Below are positions 24,583-37,089 of a stretch of 64,000 bases of DNA, piece after piece. The stretch is from Lactarius indigo (lineage: Eukaryota > Basidiomycota > Agaricomycetes > Russulales > Russulaceae): the NCBI GenBank assembly GCA_025766275.1, contig JAFKAC010000005.1, positions 2,170,001 through 2,234,000 on the forward strand, given 5' to 3'. Made by a program: the position numbers and the translations under genes. Under the pieces are notes generated by a model that was given only the letters and a program-made list of their open reading frames with translations, searched no databases and had not been told where the DNA came from. How positions within the stretch are numbered: the stretch's first letter is position 1; the number at the start of each line of letters is the position of its first letter.

Positions 24583-25055
24583 AGCCTGACTGGAGGTTAA
24601 TCGGGACGAGGACGAGGATGAAGCTGGGGCCCACCAAGGAGCTCGCTGACGGACTCTGTCAGAAAGAGCCAGCGGGCCTGGGAGTGGAGCAAGCCAGCGT
24701 CAATCTCAGCGACACGGGGAGAAATGGAGTGCTAGGAAACACCTTCTCTGTGAAGTCGACGATGCCGACTGAGTTGAAAAGAATTAGAAGGGCGCCAACA
24801 GAGCGACATGGAAGAACATACTGAACGAGACGCAAGGAGAGCCGGTGTCCATGGAAGACATGAGAAGAGGAGCGTGGAAGAGAAGGGAGACGAGGGGAAG
24901 TAACTTATGGTTAAAGTGGATGGAGTCGAGGACGGCGCGTATTGTAGCCAAATGGCCGGAGAAGGAGGATTACAGTCTAGGTTGGATCTCCGCCTAGATC
25001 CAGAGCGAATGGCAATCTAACCTTGAATATCTCATTTGCTATTCACGGCACCGAA
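24583..25055. promoter_or_regulatory. Divergent promoter region between PAS-like gene and TRM61
   Basis: The 473 bp between two divergent start codons must hold both promoters. No clear TATA box is seen. Confidence 0.5.
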
Positions 25056-26655
25056 ATGTGGTCAACGAAGCCCTCTGTCGCTCAGGGTGACCTTGTTATC
25101 GTCTGGCTAGTACGTCCCCACATTTTACCTCATATTAACTCTTATGTTTTACTTAGACGCGAGATTCTGTCCAATCTCTCGTCGTCACCCCAGGAAGCGA
25201 GTTTAATAGCAGATACGGCCATTACCGTCACTCGGACCTCGTCGGCATCCCTTACGGATCCAAAGTCGCCTCTCGCACGGGCAAAGGTTTCATTCACATC
25301 CTCAGACCCACTCCAGAGCTATGGACGCTCGCCTTGCCCCATAGAACACAGATCCTTTATCTTGCCGATATCGCCTTTATCACTTCTTGGTTGCATATTC
25401 GGCCAGGCTCTGTCGTAATCGAGGCAGGTCCGTCTTGTTCTTCTTTTCTTGTTCGACCCCTTCCATTCCTCCCCTCCTGACGTCGGCACTTTTGGTCACC
25501 ATCCATTCGTCTTTCTCGAATTTCTATCCTGACTCTTCCCAGGTACAGGTTCAGGTTCGTTCACACATTCGATCGCACGAACTGTGGGTTCCGCGGGGCA
25601 TGTCTATACCTATGAATTCCACGAGGCCCGCGCGAAGAAGGCCGCGTGGGTACCCCACCGCCCTTTCTCTTACGCATATACTCACACACGCCTTTAGTGA
25701 TGAATTTGCGCGCCACGGGATGTCTGACATCGTGACTCTCACCCATAGAAACGTCTGCAAAAATGGCTTTACCGTCGCGGATACTGCCGACGCAGGCGCG
25801 CTATTTCTTTTTGCTGTCGTCTTTGGGGTTTAGCCCCACCAACCCCTCTCTTTCTCTTCCCCATTTAGTATTCTTGGACCTACCTGCCCCCTGGGAAGCC
25901 ATCGAATATGCAAAATCAGCGCTCAGGGTGTGCATGCCTTACCTTGGCGTGTCTCCCACCCCGGCTCACGCATATATGCGCAGAAAGATCGTTTGACGCG
26001 TATTTGCTGCTTCAGCCCTTGCATAGAGCAAGTCTTGCGCACCGTGAGCACACTCAACGATGCAGGTTTCACAGGTAAAGTGCACCCCTTTGCATCATGG
26101 GCTAAACCCGCGGGTTTAACGACGAAAAATCCAGACATCACGATGTACGAGACGCTCCTCCGGCCACACGAGGTCACCCAAGCGCCGCCCCTCCCTCGCA
26201 TTGACGCCGTCTCCGAGAAACTTAAGCGCCTCGAGCGCATCCGCGAGGACAAGCGCCTCCGGCAGATTGCCGCCTCGCGCGCTCACCACGCCGAGAAGCG
26301 CAAGCGCGAAGACAGCCTTGCGCGCGTCGATCCGTCCTCCGAGCTTGAATCCAAAAGGCCCAAGACGGCGGCCGTCGACGATGGCGGAGACGTAGATGTT
26401 GACGTAGACGCGGACATGGATACAGTCGAAGATCCGAAGGAGGAGGACGAGAATGAGGACGGGAACGGGGTCGAGCCTGCGCCGACTGACGAAGTGGAAG
26501 AGGTTGGGCCCGCGCCGCCGATACCCGCATCCACTCATACGTCGGCACCGACACCAGCAACGCAGGTCCTCTCGAGGCATTCGAAGGAGGTTCGCGGACA
26601 TACCTCGTTCCTCACTTTTGCGTGTCTCCTACCATCGCAAACGCCAGCACACTAA
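25056..26655 (+). CDS. TRM61: tRNA (adenine(58)-N1)-methyltransferase catalytic subunit TRM61
   Basis: Seven exons (25056..25109, 25157..25427, 25543..25645, 25698..25795, 25869..25927, 25984..26074, 26135..26655) give 398 aa. The protein, with a TRM6 partner, methylates A58 in the T-loop of tRNAs, including initiator tRNA, in the nucleus. Family landmarks are [19 protein letters not shown], the SAM-binding motif [15 protein letters not shown], a YEFHEARA strand, [33 protein letters not shown], the [11 protein letters not shown] block and the C-terminal [13 protein letters not shown] charged insert (about residues 270-370) precedes the C-terminal strand. The intron after exon 4 has a GC donor (25796); no GT donor in the right phase exists there. 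Confidence 0.92.
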
Positions 26656-27215
26656 ATTCTTTCCACGCTTGTCTCGGTTAATGGACAAAAAAAAAACACG
26701 ATCTCCCCGTACTGAAGAGTATCAAGCCAGAATACGAACAAAATAGTCGAAGATTAGGCATCGCGCGATGACTCTGCGATGTACGCCCTATATCTTGCCC
26801 TATATCGGCACTGGGCGGCCCGACTCGGTGTTTGGAATGGAGTGAGAGCGCTAGCCAATTATAGCGTCCTTCCCGACCGACGGGACCATATATTAAATAA
26901 AATCACTGCGTTGCTGCACTTGAACTTGAGGACCGTGTAAGTATCTGAATCTCCTAGCGTGAGACGGACCCTTGTTTGTTGTGAGGTCGCTGCGGTCCGG
27001 GATGCCACAGCGTGAGCGCGTAGTTCAGTTCCCAGACGCTCGAAGCCTCGAACCATCGCTCACCCGAACCCTCAAATATTTCCAATGGCCGCTGCACGAG
27101 AAGTGGAACACCGGGAAATATCCCTGAATTCGTGCGTAGATAGCCTTTGATCAATGACCTCTTGATTGTGACCCACTCTCTAGCCCAGGACCCTTAACGT
27201 CCTTGGACAGCGCTC
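26656..27215. other. Intergenic, no gene seen
   Basis: This is the region between TRM61 and the NLR-like gene and presumably holds the NLR promoter. No ATG in frame with the first recognisable NLR exon was found here. Confidence 0.45.
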
Positions 27216-30200
27216 GAATCGCCGAATCGCAGGGGAGCACATCCCAGCTACTACGTGTCGAGGTTACTGGTACGTACTTAAATCCTAACTTGTTCATGCC
27301 TCGATAATTCTTGCCAGTCCTCCGAGCTCATAATGTTCCCCAAATCAAGAGACAGTTTGGCCTAAAGAGACGGTTCTTTGTCAATGTGGCCAATGGTGCT
27401 ACAATTATGAAAACAAGAGGCGTTCAGATCGATGGACAGACGTTGCAGTGGAACCAGACCTTTGATTCCTTGTAGGATTTCCCCTCTCAATGTTTTTTTT
27501 TCGGTTACATAAACACTCCTCAGTTCTACGCAACGGTCTTCACATCTTATACTTCGTCTGTATGCGAAGCGATCTGCACGTCCCGATATCCTAATTGGAA
27601 TGCATGAGACGCCGATACCTGTCGCATCACAGAGTGGTTCGTCTCTGTTTAGATTTTCTGTTCATTCAACTAACTGAACATCTCGTGCGTAGGTCTTCCT
27701 TTCGTTCTCAGTAATGGCAACGGGGAAGCTGGACAGTCGAGCCAGCCGGTCACACTTTACTTAACGATCACTGTGTGGGCGAACATACCTACTCCGGTCT
27801 TTTCCACCAACCCCCCCGAAATACCGACCAGAGTAGACGACACTTCCGCTGAAGAAACTACTAAGCTCTCTGTGGTTCCAGACTCCGGGAAACCTGTCCC
27901 CGAACCTCTTTTACCCCCGCCAGGTCCCCTTTCCGAGTCTATCGAGGCTGGCGCCTCTATGACACATGGCCAGAAGGCTCAGATTGCCCTCCTTCGCGCT
28001 GATGAAGTTAAGGAGTCGATTGACGGAAAGAATACATGGAGGGCGGCTGTTAGCAGAATCAAGTGGGTGATGGACACCGTAAGCCCATTTGCGGAAGTGC
28101 GTGCAATATGCGTTCTTCCTTTCTTCGACTGAGCCGACTTTCGCTCTCAGCTCCACCCGTTCGCAAAGATGGCATATGACTTGGTTTCGGCCATCCCCGA
28201 GGTACATCAGGTTGTGTTATTGTTGGAAGGAAACACTTATGCCGGATACTAGGTACTCATAGGACAGTATGAATACGACGACAACGTTCTCAGCCTAATT
28301 GAAGCCATGCACGACGCGTTTGATTTCACGCACCACGAAGACACTTTGAAATCCATCAAGCCCGACTCTAAGCAGGCTGAGATCCTTACTCTCGTGCTAC
28401 AGGATGTCTGTAGCTGCAGTGACTTTATCCAATCGTATGCGAAGGACTCACAATTCTGTATGTTATCTTCATCTTCTCTGTTGGCAGGTGTAAACATGTG
28501 ATCTTCAGGGAAGCGGACGTTCAAGAATATGGGTGGAGGAGTCGCCAAAGAAATCGAGGACTTGTCCGCCGCCCTCGTGGAACATCGAAGGGCTTTCTTG
28601 GATCACGCTGTCATCACCACGGAGATAACTGCATTCCAAATTCTGGATGGCGTAGGAATACTTTCGGCTAAGGTGGACGGGATATCTACTCAGCTTGAGT
28701 GGGTGTCAGGCCAAGTTTCAGACGCTGGTACGTAATCCCGATAGCTTGTGGCTAATCAATCTGATAATCGTCATAGAACTCGATGCAAAAATCAGAGAAA
28801 TCCCGTATGGGACAGGCTCGCGCTTCACACCTGAGAAGGGCTGTCTCACGGGAACACGCAAGGCCTTCCTGGACTTCATCGTCAATTGGGTGAACGATCC
28901 CGCTTCCGAGCGTAGTCTTGTTCTTTTCGGGCAAGCGGGCACGGGAAAGTCATCCATTGCGCATGCAATCGCACGTCGCTTCGATAAAATGCACCGTCTT
29001 ACGACATCTTTTATTTTTTTGCGGAAGGAACAATCCAGACGGGAGGCCTATCATCTCTTCACGACTCTTGCTCGTGATCTCTCTGACCGCTATCCTTCGT
29101 TTAAAACCGCGCTGGGAAGGGTCGTCAGGGGTAACTCCTCTCTTCGAGTCGGAACCCGTGACTATAGCACCTTGTTTAAATCCCTTATCCTGGAACCGCT
29201 TAGAGATCTACACATCGTCGGTCCCATTCTCGTTGTAATTGATGCCTTAGACGAAAGTGGGGACGTCACTAGTGAAAATGGGTTACACAAATTTCTTGCT
29301 CAAAACCTCTCTAGACTGCCGTCGAACTTCCGCGTGTTCATCACCTCACGGCGGGAGGATGGTCTCGAGTCCGCGTTCGTTGGAGCTACGTCAGTCCGCA
29401 TCAAACACATGGATGATTTGGAGCTAGCTGCTACAACGCATGACGATATTCTCGCATTTCTTCAGGAGAAGCTCCCTTCAGACGAGTTCAACCATTATGG
29501 CGACGAGTTGGCAAAAAGAGCAGAGGGTTTATTCCAGTGGGCCGCAGTCGCATGCGGATACATCCTTAAGCCCCCCGGTTCCTTTGGTTTTAGCAAGAAA
29601 AAGTGTATTGAGCATCTTCTGAGACTCTCCGCGGATTACCATGGACAAGACCCGTTAGACGAGCTGTACAAAGAAGTCCTAGAAGGATATTTTATACACC
29701 AAGCAGCGCGATTTCTATTCCGCTCTGTCGTTGGGCAGCTCATTGCTACATTTGAACCCCTCTCCATTCATTCCCTGATCACTCTACGACACCACATCTC
29801 CGATGACGACGGCGATTATAGTTCTGTTGTTGAGATGCTCCGTCACCTTGGTTCATTGCTGAGTAATGTCAATTCAGCTGATCAAGACCTTCCCATCATC
29901 CCTCTCCATACGTCATTCCGCGATTTCCTCACAAATAAAGAGAAGAGTGGCGATTTTTGTGTTAGCCTTCAAGACGCTCACCGTCAATTGGCCCATTCCT
30001 GTCTCGGTCTACTGCTCAAAGATCTCAAATTCAACATCTGCAATCTCGAGTCGTCATATCTCGCTAATAAAGACGTCAAGGACCTTAACTCCCGCGTCGA
30101 GAAATACATCTCACCGGCACTGTTATATGCCTGTCGTTTCTGGGACGACCATTTGGAACACATTGATCTCGAAACTGATTTGTTTCGAAAACTTCGAACT

Positions 30201-32638
30201 TTCTTTGAGAAGAAACTTCTCTTTTGGTTGGAGACCCTCAGCTTGACAAGTGATGTGGGACTTGCCTCGGCAGCGTGCTCGGCTCTGATCGCGTGGTTAG
30301 CCTCTGATCAAGGTGTGAGTACAATTGTTTTCGACGATCAAGGGAAGTATATAACTAATGACTGCGATCGCAACAGGTTCTTCGGACAGAGCTAGAGAAA
30401 TTTAGGTTGTTCGTCAATGATGCCTCTGTGTTCATACGATATTTCGGGGCGGCCATGGCAAAGAGTGCTCCGCATGTCTACCTTTCTGCTCTACCATATG
30501 TGCCGACTCGTTCACCTGTCTCTGCACATTATTCCAAATTGTTTCCTCGAATTTTACGCGTGGAACGTGGACGATTATCTCACTGGCCATCGTCGGAGTT
30601 GGTGATTTCAAACGTCGGGGACAAGGTCAATTCCATTGCACTCTCGCCAGACGGCCAGCGCATCGTCTCAGGTTTGAAAAATCGAACAATCCGCGTGTGG
30701 AACGCCACAACTGGAGAGAATGTCGGAGGGACATTTACCGGACACACGGATTCTGTCACGTCTGTGGCATTCTCGCCAGATGCCCAGTACATCGTCTCAG
30801 GTTCGAAGGACCGAACAATTCGCGTATGGAACGCCGCGACTGGAGAGAACGTGGCAGGCCCTTTTACCGGACACACAGATCCAGTTACATCCGTTGCAAC
30901 CTCGCCAGATGGCCGGCGCATCGTCTCAGGCTCGCAAGATCAAACAATTCGTGTGTGGAACATCATGACGGGGGAGACGGATGCAGGCCCATGTACTGGA
31001 CACACGTCTCCGGTCAGGTCTGTCGCATTCTCGCCAGATGGCCAACGCGTCGTCTCAGGCTCAAATGACCGAACAATTCGTATGTGGGATACCACAAATG
31101 GAGACCAAGTCGCAGACCCTTTCACCGGACATACGGATTCTGTCAGCTGTGTCGCGTTCTCGCCGGATGGCATTTGCATCGTCTCGTGCTCTTTCGATCG
31201 AACAATTCGTGTGTGGAATGCCACGACAGGGGAGAATGTTGCAGGCCCATTTACCGGACACGCGTCTTCTGTATGGTCTGTGGCGTTCTCGCCGGACGGC
31301 CAACGCATCGTCTCGGGCTCTTTCGATAAAACGATTCGTGTATGGGACACTACGACGGGAGAGAACGTTGCGGGCCCTTTCATTGGACACACAGCTTCGG
31401 TCACATCTGTGACATTCTCACCAGACGGTCAGCGCATCATCTCAGGCACAGAGGACCGAACGATTCGCGTGTGGAACGCCACGGCGGAAGAGACAGATGC
31501 AGGCACGTTTATCGGACACACGTCTCCTGTCTTGTCCGTGGCATTCTCGCCAGGTGGTCAACGCGTCGTCTCAGGCTCGAAGGATCAAACAATTCGCGTG
31601 TGGAACGCCACGACGGGAGAAAGTGTCGCAGGCCCTTTTAGTGGACATATGGACACGGTCACCTCTGTGGCATTCTCTCCAGATGGCCAGCGCGTCGTCT
31701 CGTGCTCTTCCGATCGAACGATTCGCGTGTGGGACGCTACGACGGGAGAGAACGTGGCAGCCCCGTTTACTGGACATACAAATTGGGTCTGGTCTGTCGC
31801 ATTCTCGCCAGATGGCCAGCGCATCGTATCAGGATCGAAGGATCGAACAATTTGTGTGTGGAACGCTACGACGGGAGAGAAAATGGTCGGCCCTTTCATT
31901 GGACACAAAGATTGGGTAAGGTCTGTGGCATTCTCGCCAGATGGCCTGCGTATTGTCTCGGGCTCGAACGATCGAACGGTTCGTGTGTGGGACGCTACGA
32001 CAGGAGAGGAAGTGGTAGGCCCATGTTTCGGACACAAGTCTTGGGTCTGGTCTGTGGCAATCTCGCCAGACGGCCAGCGCATCGCTTCAGGCTCGGAAGA
32101 TCAAACAATTCGTGTGTGGAACGCCGCGACCGGAGTGAACGTGGCCGGCCCATTTATTGGCCACAATATGGTCATGTGTGTGGCATTCTCACCAGATGGT
32201 TTGCGCATCGTCTCTGGCTCGAACGATCGAACAGTTCGCGTGTGGGACGCCGCTACGGGAGAGACAGTGGCAGGCCCGTTTACTGGACACACGTCCCCGG
32301 TCAGGTCTGTCGCGTTCTCACCAGACGGCCAGCGCATTATCTCGGGTTCAGAAGATCGAAGGATTCGCGCGTGGAACATCACAGCCGGAGAGTGTCGCAC
32401 TGTCTCGTCAGGAAACACGGAAACTACCAGAAACGCCAACTTCACTGACCACTCCGTGATCAATGACGAGGGATGGATATTCGGTAGTGAAGGAGAACTT
32501 TTAATGTGGATCCCGCGAATACATTGGGCAGGTCTTCACCGCCCAAATAATATCTGGGTCGCTGGAGAATACGAAACCCGCATGGATCTTTCTACTTTCA
32601 TGCACGGAAAAAGTTGGACTACTTGTATTGACACCTAG
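27216..32638 (+). CDS. C2-NACHT-WD40 STAND protein (NLR-like, HET-E type)
   Basis: Nine exons (first ending 27271, start not resolved; then 27318..27471, 27524..27636, 27693..28096, 28151..28201, 28253..28457, 28509..28727, 28777..30314, 30377..32638) give about 1660 aa. In order the protein has a C2-like beta domain (LLRVEVT, VLRAHNVPQI, ILRLYAKRSARPDILIG), a helical region ending in a Gly-rich junction, and a NACHT domain. The NACHT has Walker A GQAGTGKS near 28930 and Walker B ILVVIDALDESG near 29230. A helical winged-helix/HETHS-like stretch follows, then 14 WD40 blades (30617-32405). STAND proteins of this layout oligomerise upon ligand recognition by the WD40 domain and trigger an N-terminal effector. 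In fungi they act in heterokaryon incompatibility and probably immunity. The exact ligand and the effector action of a C2-like N-terminus are unknown. No frame break is seen from exon 2 to the stop. Confidence 0.85.
30617..32405 (+). repeat. 14 tandem WD40-coding units of about 129 bp
   Basis: Unit 1 starts at 30617 and the regular array at 30737, with a 129-bp (43-codon) period. Unit 13 (from 32156) is one codon shorter. The core V-x-S-V-A-F-S-P-D-G-x-R-I-V-S-G-S is nearly invariant, and the DNA is highly similar between units. Confidence 0.95.
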
Positions 32639-32997
32639 ATAGAATCGCTCTAGCAATCTATGATTATTTTTTCGGTGTTTCGAAATGTAACGTAATGTGA
32701 ATGGCGGGATCGCTACGGGGGGAGTTCTGGGCTTGGACGGGCCGGGTCCTCGAAAGTCTGGCACGCGATCCGGATTCGCACAACGAACAGTCTTCCGGTC
32801 AAGAATGAATATATATCGCCCCATTTCTATTACAGTAAACGCCCCAAATAAATGTACGATAGATAAATATTGCCAGTATCATGGTGATGCTACCGTACTG
32901 TGGTGTCCAAGACACAGAAGAATCGAGACTGCCATATCATCGACATCAACCCATACGATCGCACACTCCCGTGCAGCGCAACCTACGTCGACCGGAT
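32639..32997. other. Short intergenic between convergent NLR and RAD4
   Basis: This 359-bp stretch should hold both 3' ends. AATAAA-like words occur near 32850-32870. Nothing else is seen. Confidence 0.5.
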
Positions 32998-35900
32998 TCA
33001 CTTACTTTTGCGCACACGAAGTACGCGATCAGAGGACACGGGTACCGCTGGCGCCGCTCCCCGACCTCGGCCCGCGGCCCGCGTGCGCGCGCGCTTCGCA
33101 CCCCGTGGCCGCTCATCTGCTTCCTCGATCCCACTGTCAACGCCATCGGGCCGCGCATCGCCCATCCACTCATCCTCATCCTCATCCTCTCTCTCTCTCG
33201 CGCGCGCACGTTTCTTACCCGTCCTCGCCTCCCCGTTCGCCTTCGGGCGAGCCCTAGGCGGCGCGCGACGACGGCGCGGGGTGGCGGCAGAAGTCGCACC
33301 TTCCTCCCCTTGTTCGGACGCGTCGCCTTGTTCTTGTCCTTGCGCCGTCGCGGCAGCCTCCGCTTCGGCGGCTAGCTCGGCCATCGACTTGGGCATGCCT
33401 CGACTTGGGCTGGGCAGTAGCCCTTCCGCGGGACGATCACGGTCACTCCGCTCGTCTAAACCGGGTCCTTCGCCTGCATCGTTGCACTCGGCCTCGGCCT
33501 CGTCGAGGGACATTGCGAATGCTGGCTCGGATGCGGGTGTCGGCGTGCGGCCGTTGGGTTCCGGGGAGCGTGGAGGCGATGAGAAGACGACGTGCGTAGG
33601 TCGCGGGAGGCTATACGGCTGCACGACGTCGCCCACGCTCGTGAGGAAGCCCCCTCCGCCGCCGCCCTCATCTTGATCACCGCCCTCATCGTCATTCCCG
33701 CTCGGGGGTGGATCCGTGGTGGTGGTTGGAGTCCCGTATTGCTCGCGCATGCGTTGGCGGATGCGCAGGCCGCGTACGAGCTTCGTCCATCGCTTGAGGA
33801 CGGCCTGGTGGCGCTTCTCCTGCTCCTTCTGCGTCGCGGCGTGCTCGGCTTCCCAGTACGCCTGTACCACGCGATTAGCGAGACGAAGAAGGGAAGGCAC
33901 TCCTGCTGTCCTCACCTCACGAACCGTGTCTTCGTTTTCCGCGGAGACGACTACGCCAGAGATCACCGGGAACGCCTTACCCTTCCGAAACTCAAAGCTA
34001 GTCTGGTCACACACAGAACGACGCACGCAGCACGCACAAGTATTGTAGGCAGTGTGGACTGGGATGTCAGATTACTATGGCTTTATTGGGATAGGTTACT
34101 CACCACAGCCTCCGCATAATCGAAGCCTAACTGACGGGCGATTTTGGCCGCGCCCTTGTCTGTACATGGCAACATAAGCGAGTGAATAAGACGTAAGCGG
34201 CAAGCATCCAGGGTAACAAATGCAAGGCGCACGTGGAATATATGCAGCTCCGGCGGGAAGCATAGATGGCGTGTACAAATCAATGTTCCCGAAGTTATTC
34301 TTCGGAATTCTACCCTGAATTCACAGAAGTCACGTAAGCCCATCCTCGTAAACGGAGGAAAGAAACTCCGTTGGGAATGGCAGCGAAGACCAAACGTACG
34401 TCGATCACAGGCGGCGGGACATATCTCTCTGTCTGCCTCTCCGCGTACAGACCCTGCATAACATCACTGCTTCCATTCGCACCCTCGGCGCCCGCACGGA
34501 ACTCGAGCTCTCGCCGGCGACTCAAAGTCACCGCGCGTTGTTTGACGTACTTGAGTGGTTGCTCGCCAGCGCGCACAACGCGTCCCGAGCGCATCCAGTT
34601 TTCCGCTGCCTTGAGATGTAGAACTTGGCTGCGGGAATAGACGGACTCGCCGCGGAACGTGCCGAGTTCGGGTGCATCTTGAGAGATGATCTGATCTCGC
34701 AACAAGTGTCGTTCCAGAACATAACTAATTGTAGTGGGACCATGTGTGAACTCGGACACGACACGAGACAAGTAGAAGCCACGTACAAGGGATGGTCTTT
34801 GAAACCCCCGAGTGTCGTCGGCATTCCCTCTGTAAACTGGTTGACAACCAACTCGTCATCCTCAATGTCGTCTCGGTGCTTCAACGACCGAAACCATATT
34901 AGAATATGAGAAGACGTATTAAGCCTTAGTTGCGCACCAATTTATATGGCCGCGTGACGGTCTGCATCACTTGCTCCCACCATTCCCGACGACCTCTCCC
35001 ACCAGATTGCACTTTGGTGACTTTGGCGCTGTACTGCTTGGCGTATCGAGGAGTGACATCGCGCATGTACCCGTCTTCCTCGACCGCTAGTACGTACGTC
35101 ATGCGATTATCCACCTTTGATCGGCGTGGCGCTGTGCCAACGGGAGTAGGGTCGAAAACCTTGCGCTTGTTAACGATAGCACGAATAGGATCAACGGGGA
35201 GCCAGCGACCGTCAGCGCGCGAGAAAACCTCAGTCCAGAAGACAGGTGGTGTAGTGAGGGGGTCCGAGGGTTCTGAACTTGCACGTCATCGTCCGCACGT
35301 AAAAACTACGAGAATAAATGCGCACCGCTTTGATACGGGGAACGTAGTTTTCGCCCAACGCTCTTCGTCTTCCGGAGCTTTATTGTGTGCGCCTTTCTCC
35401 CATTTCCTTTTCCATTTACAGGCGATGTCTCGTCTTCAGAGTCCCCGTCCACCTGCATGTGATCCCCAGACGAGTACTCGTCCCGCCCCTCCTGCGCATA
35501 TTCGTTGTTGTTCCTTCCTGCGTTACCCCGTTCGACGCCTTTCCCCTTGGGGTTAGCCCCTTTGGGCTTTGTAGGCGCCTTGGGTCGACCGACGTTTGTC
35601 TGCCATGGTACGCTTTGTAAACTTACCACAAGACGCGAAGGTATCCCGAGAGCACGACAGAGAGCAGTGAAGAGCTGAGAGCTGACGTCCCGCGAGCCCG
35701 AGCGCATGAGTGCGTGTTTCATAAGGCTCTTCGCGCTGCGCACAATCTCTACCTCGCTGTCATCCTCTAGCAGGTCGATATCCGGTGGGAGGGCCTTTCC
35801 TTTCCCTTTCTTATCTGAACCGTCGATAAGACCCATAGAGAGAAGGACCTGCTGGACGTCTTCGAACGTGCGGCTGCAGAGATGCCCGGTGGGCTTTACT

Positions 35901-36472
35901 GTGAAGAAGGTATCCGCCCACCATGTCGCAAGACGCGACATGGCCAGCTCAAACAGGTAACCACGCTTGACGTCGTCTGGGATACGAGATTTGTGGATCA
36001 TCGCGAAGGAGTTGTGGATTGCGAGAGGGGTGAGCGACAGGAGGCGTGCCTGGGTTCTAGAGTTAGGACAGAAGGAAGGGGAAGAGAGAGCCGGACGCAC
36101 TTGAAGAAGCTCGTCGTTTATCCATCTGTTCCGCTCCCGGGCGTTGGAAATCAACGCTACGGTATGCACCTTGTGACAGTCGATGCGGAGGAGACGTTCA
36201 GCCTGCGAGATGCCGCCTGGCAGCTTCTTCCTATAATCATCTCAACACGCCCGCACAACGAGATGGAGCATGTCCACGTACTGTGTGCCATCCTTGCCTT
36301 GACCAGGGTACGCGTCGAGGGTTATTTCGATGTTAGGTTTGGTGGACGGCCCCGCTTGATCTTCTGGCACAAAATGTCCAGCTTGCGGCACTGCAACTTC
36401 CTCCCAGTCGAACTCATCTTCACTGTCACTGGAAAAATTATGGGCCAGCTCTTCTGCACCCTGCGTCGACAT
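32998..36472 (-). CDS. RAD4: DNA damage-recognition protein RAD4/XPC
   Basis: Ten exons (36282..36472, 36101..36230, 35326..36049, 34938..35272, 34787..34878, 34400..34724, 34233..34314, 34104..34159, 33916..34002, 32998..33861) give 961 aa. RAD4/XPC senses helix distortion and starts global nucleotide excision repair in the nucleus. The order is an acidic N-terminus, a transglutaminase-like fold (HTVALISNARERNRW, LLSLTPLAIHNSFAMIHKS, and later FWTEVFSRADGRWLPVDPIRAIV), and the BHD regions (HPFYVLERHLLRDQII, ENWMRSGRVVRAGEQPLKYV, IPKNNFGNIDLYTPSMLPAG, KIARQLGFDYAEAV, FEFRKGKAFPVISGVVV). A low-complexity, charged C-terminus rich in basic clusters follows. The start at 36472 is the first ATG of an acidic exon. 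The gene appears intact and convergent with the NLR gene. Confidence 0.93.
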
Positions 36473-37089
36473 GGTGGTACCCACCCAACTGTGGGAACAG
36501 CGAACTCGTGGCCCAGTACTGGTCTGGTCGGCGATGACTCTTACTCGCGTGCCATGTTGTCACGTGGTCGTTTTCCCACTAGACCCGCATGAGTCACACC
36601 AGAAACACTTGATTCTTGATGTTGGTAACGCACGTTTTTCAGACTTATCGCGTGTACTTACGTTGAGACCCGTAGAGGGAAAAAAATAAGCACCTCCGAC
36701 TCGGGCTAGATCGTGCTTCTGGACCGTGGTTCTCGGCGTCTTTATACGAGCCGATATCTCTACAGACATTGCGAGCCGAAGTCTCTGCTCTTGCTCATAA
36801 CTTTTCGTCGATAGCCCAAACACCCCTCTTCTATATCCGTTCTCTGGGTCTCATGTATCAGCACTCAGCCCACGCCATCGAGCACGGGTGATCCTCTCTG
36901 ATGAGGGAAGAAGCCACCTATGAGATTAGTGGCCGGAAGCTAAGGAACTCCCTCGCTTCTCGGAGCCGATATCCGGACCATACGGGTTCAACTTCGTGCC
37001 ATCGACTTCTACTCTTTTCACCTTCTATACTCCAGTACCCGACATCGGTGTCTGCTAGCTGGGCGTTCGCTGGATCTTGACAATCCTCG
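36473..37089. other. Intergenic, no gene seen
   Basis: This is the upstream side of RAD4; no features are recognised. Confidence 0.4.

Noticed and set aside
30617..32405. Regular direct repeats resembling a CRISPR-type array
   Set aside because: The 129-bp period is coding, with WD40 codons; the host is a eukaryote and there are no spacer-like differences.
30580..32463. Long repeated open frames antisense to the NLR gene
   Set aside because: They mirror the WD40 repeats on the other strand; the repeat unit keeps a second frame open by chance.
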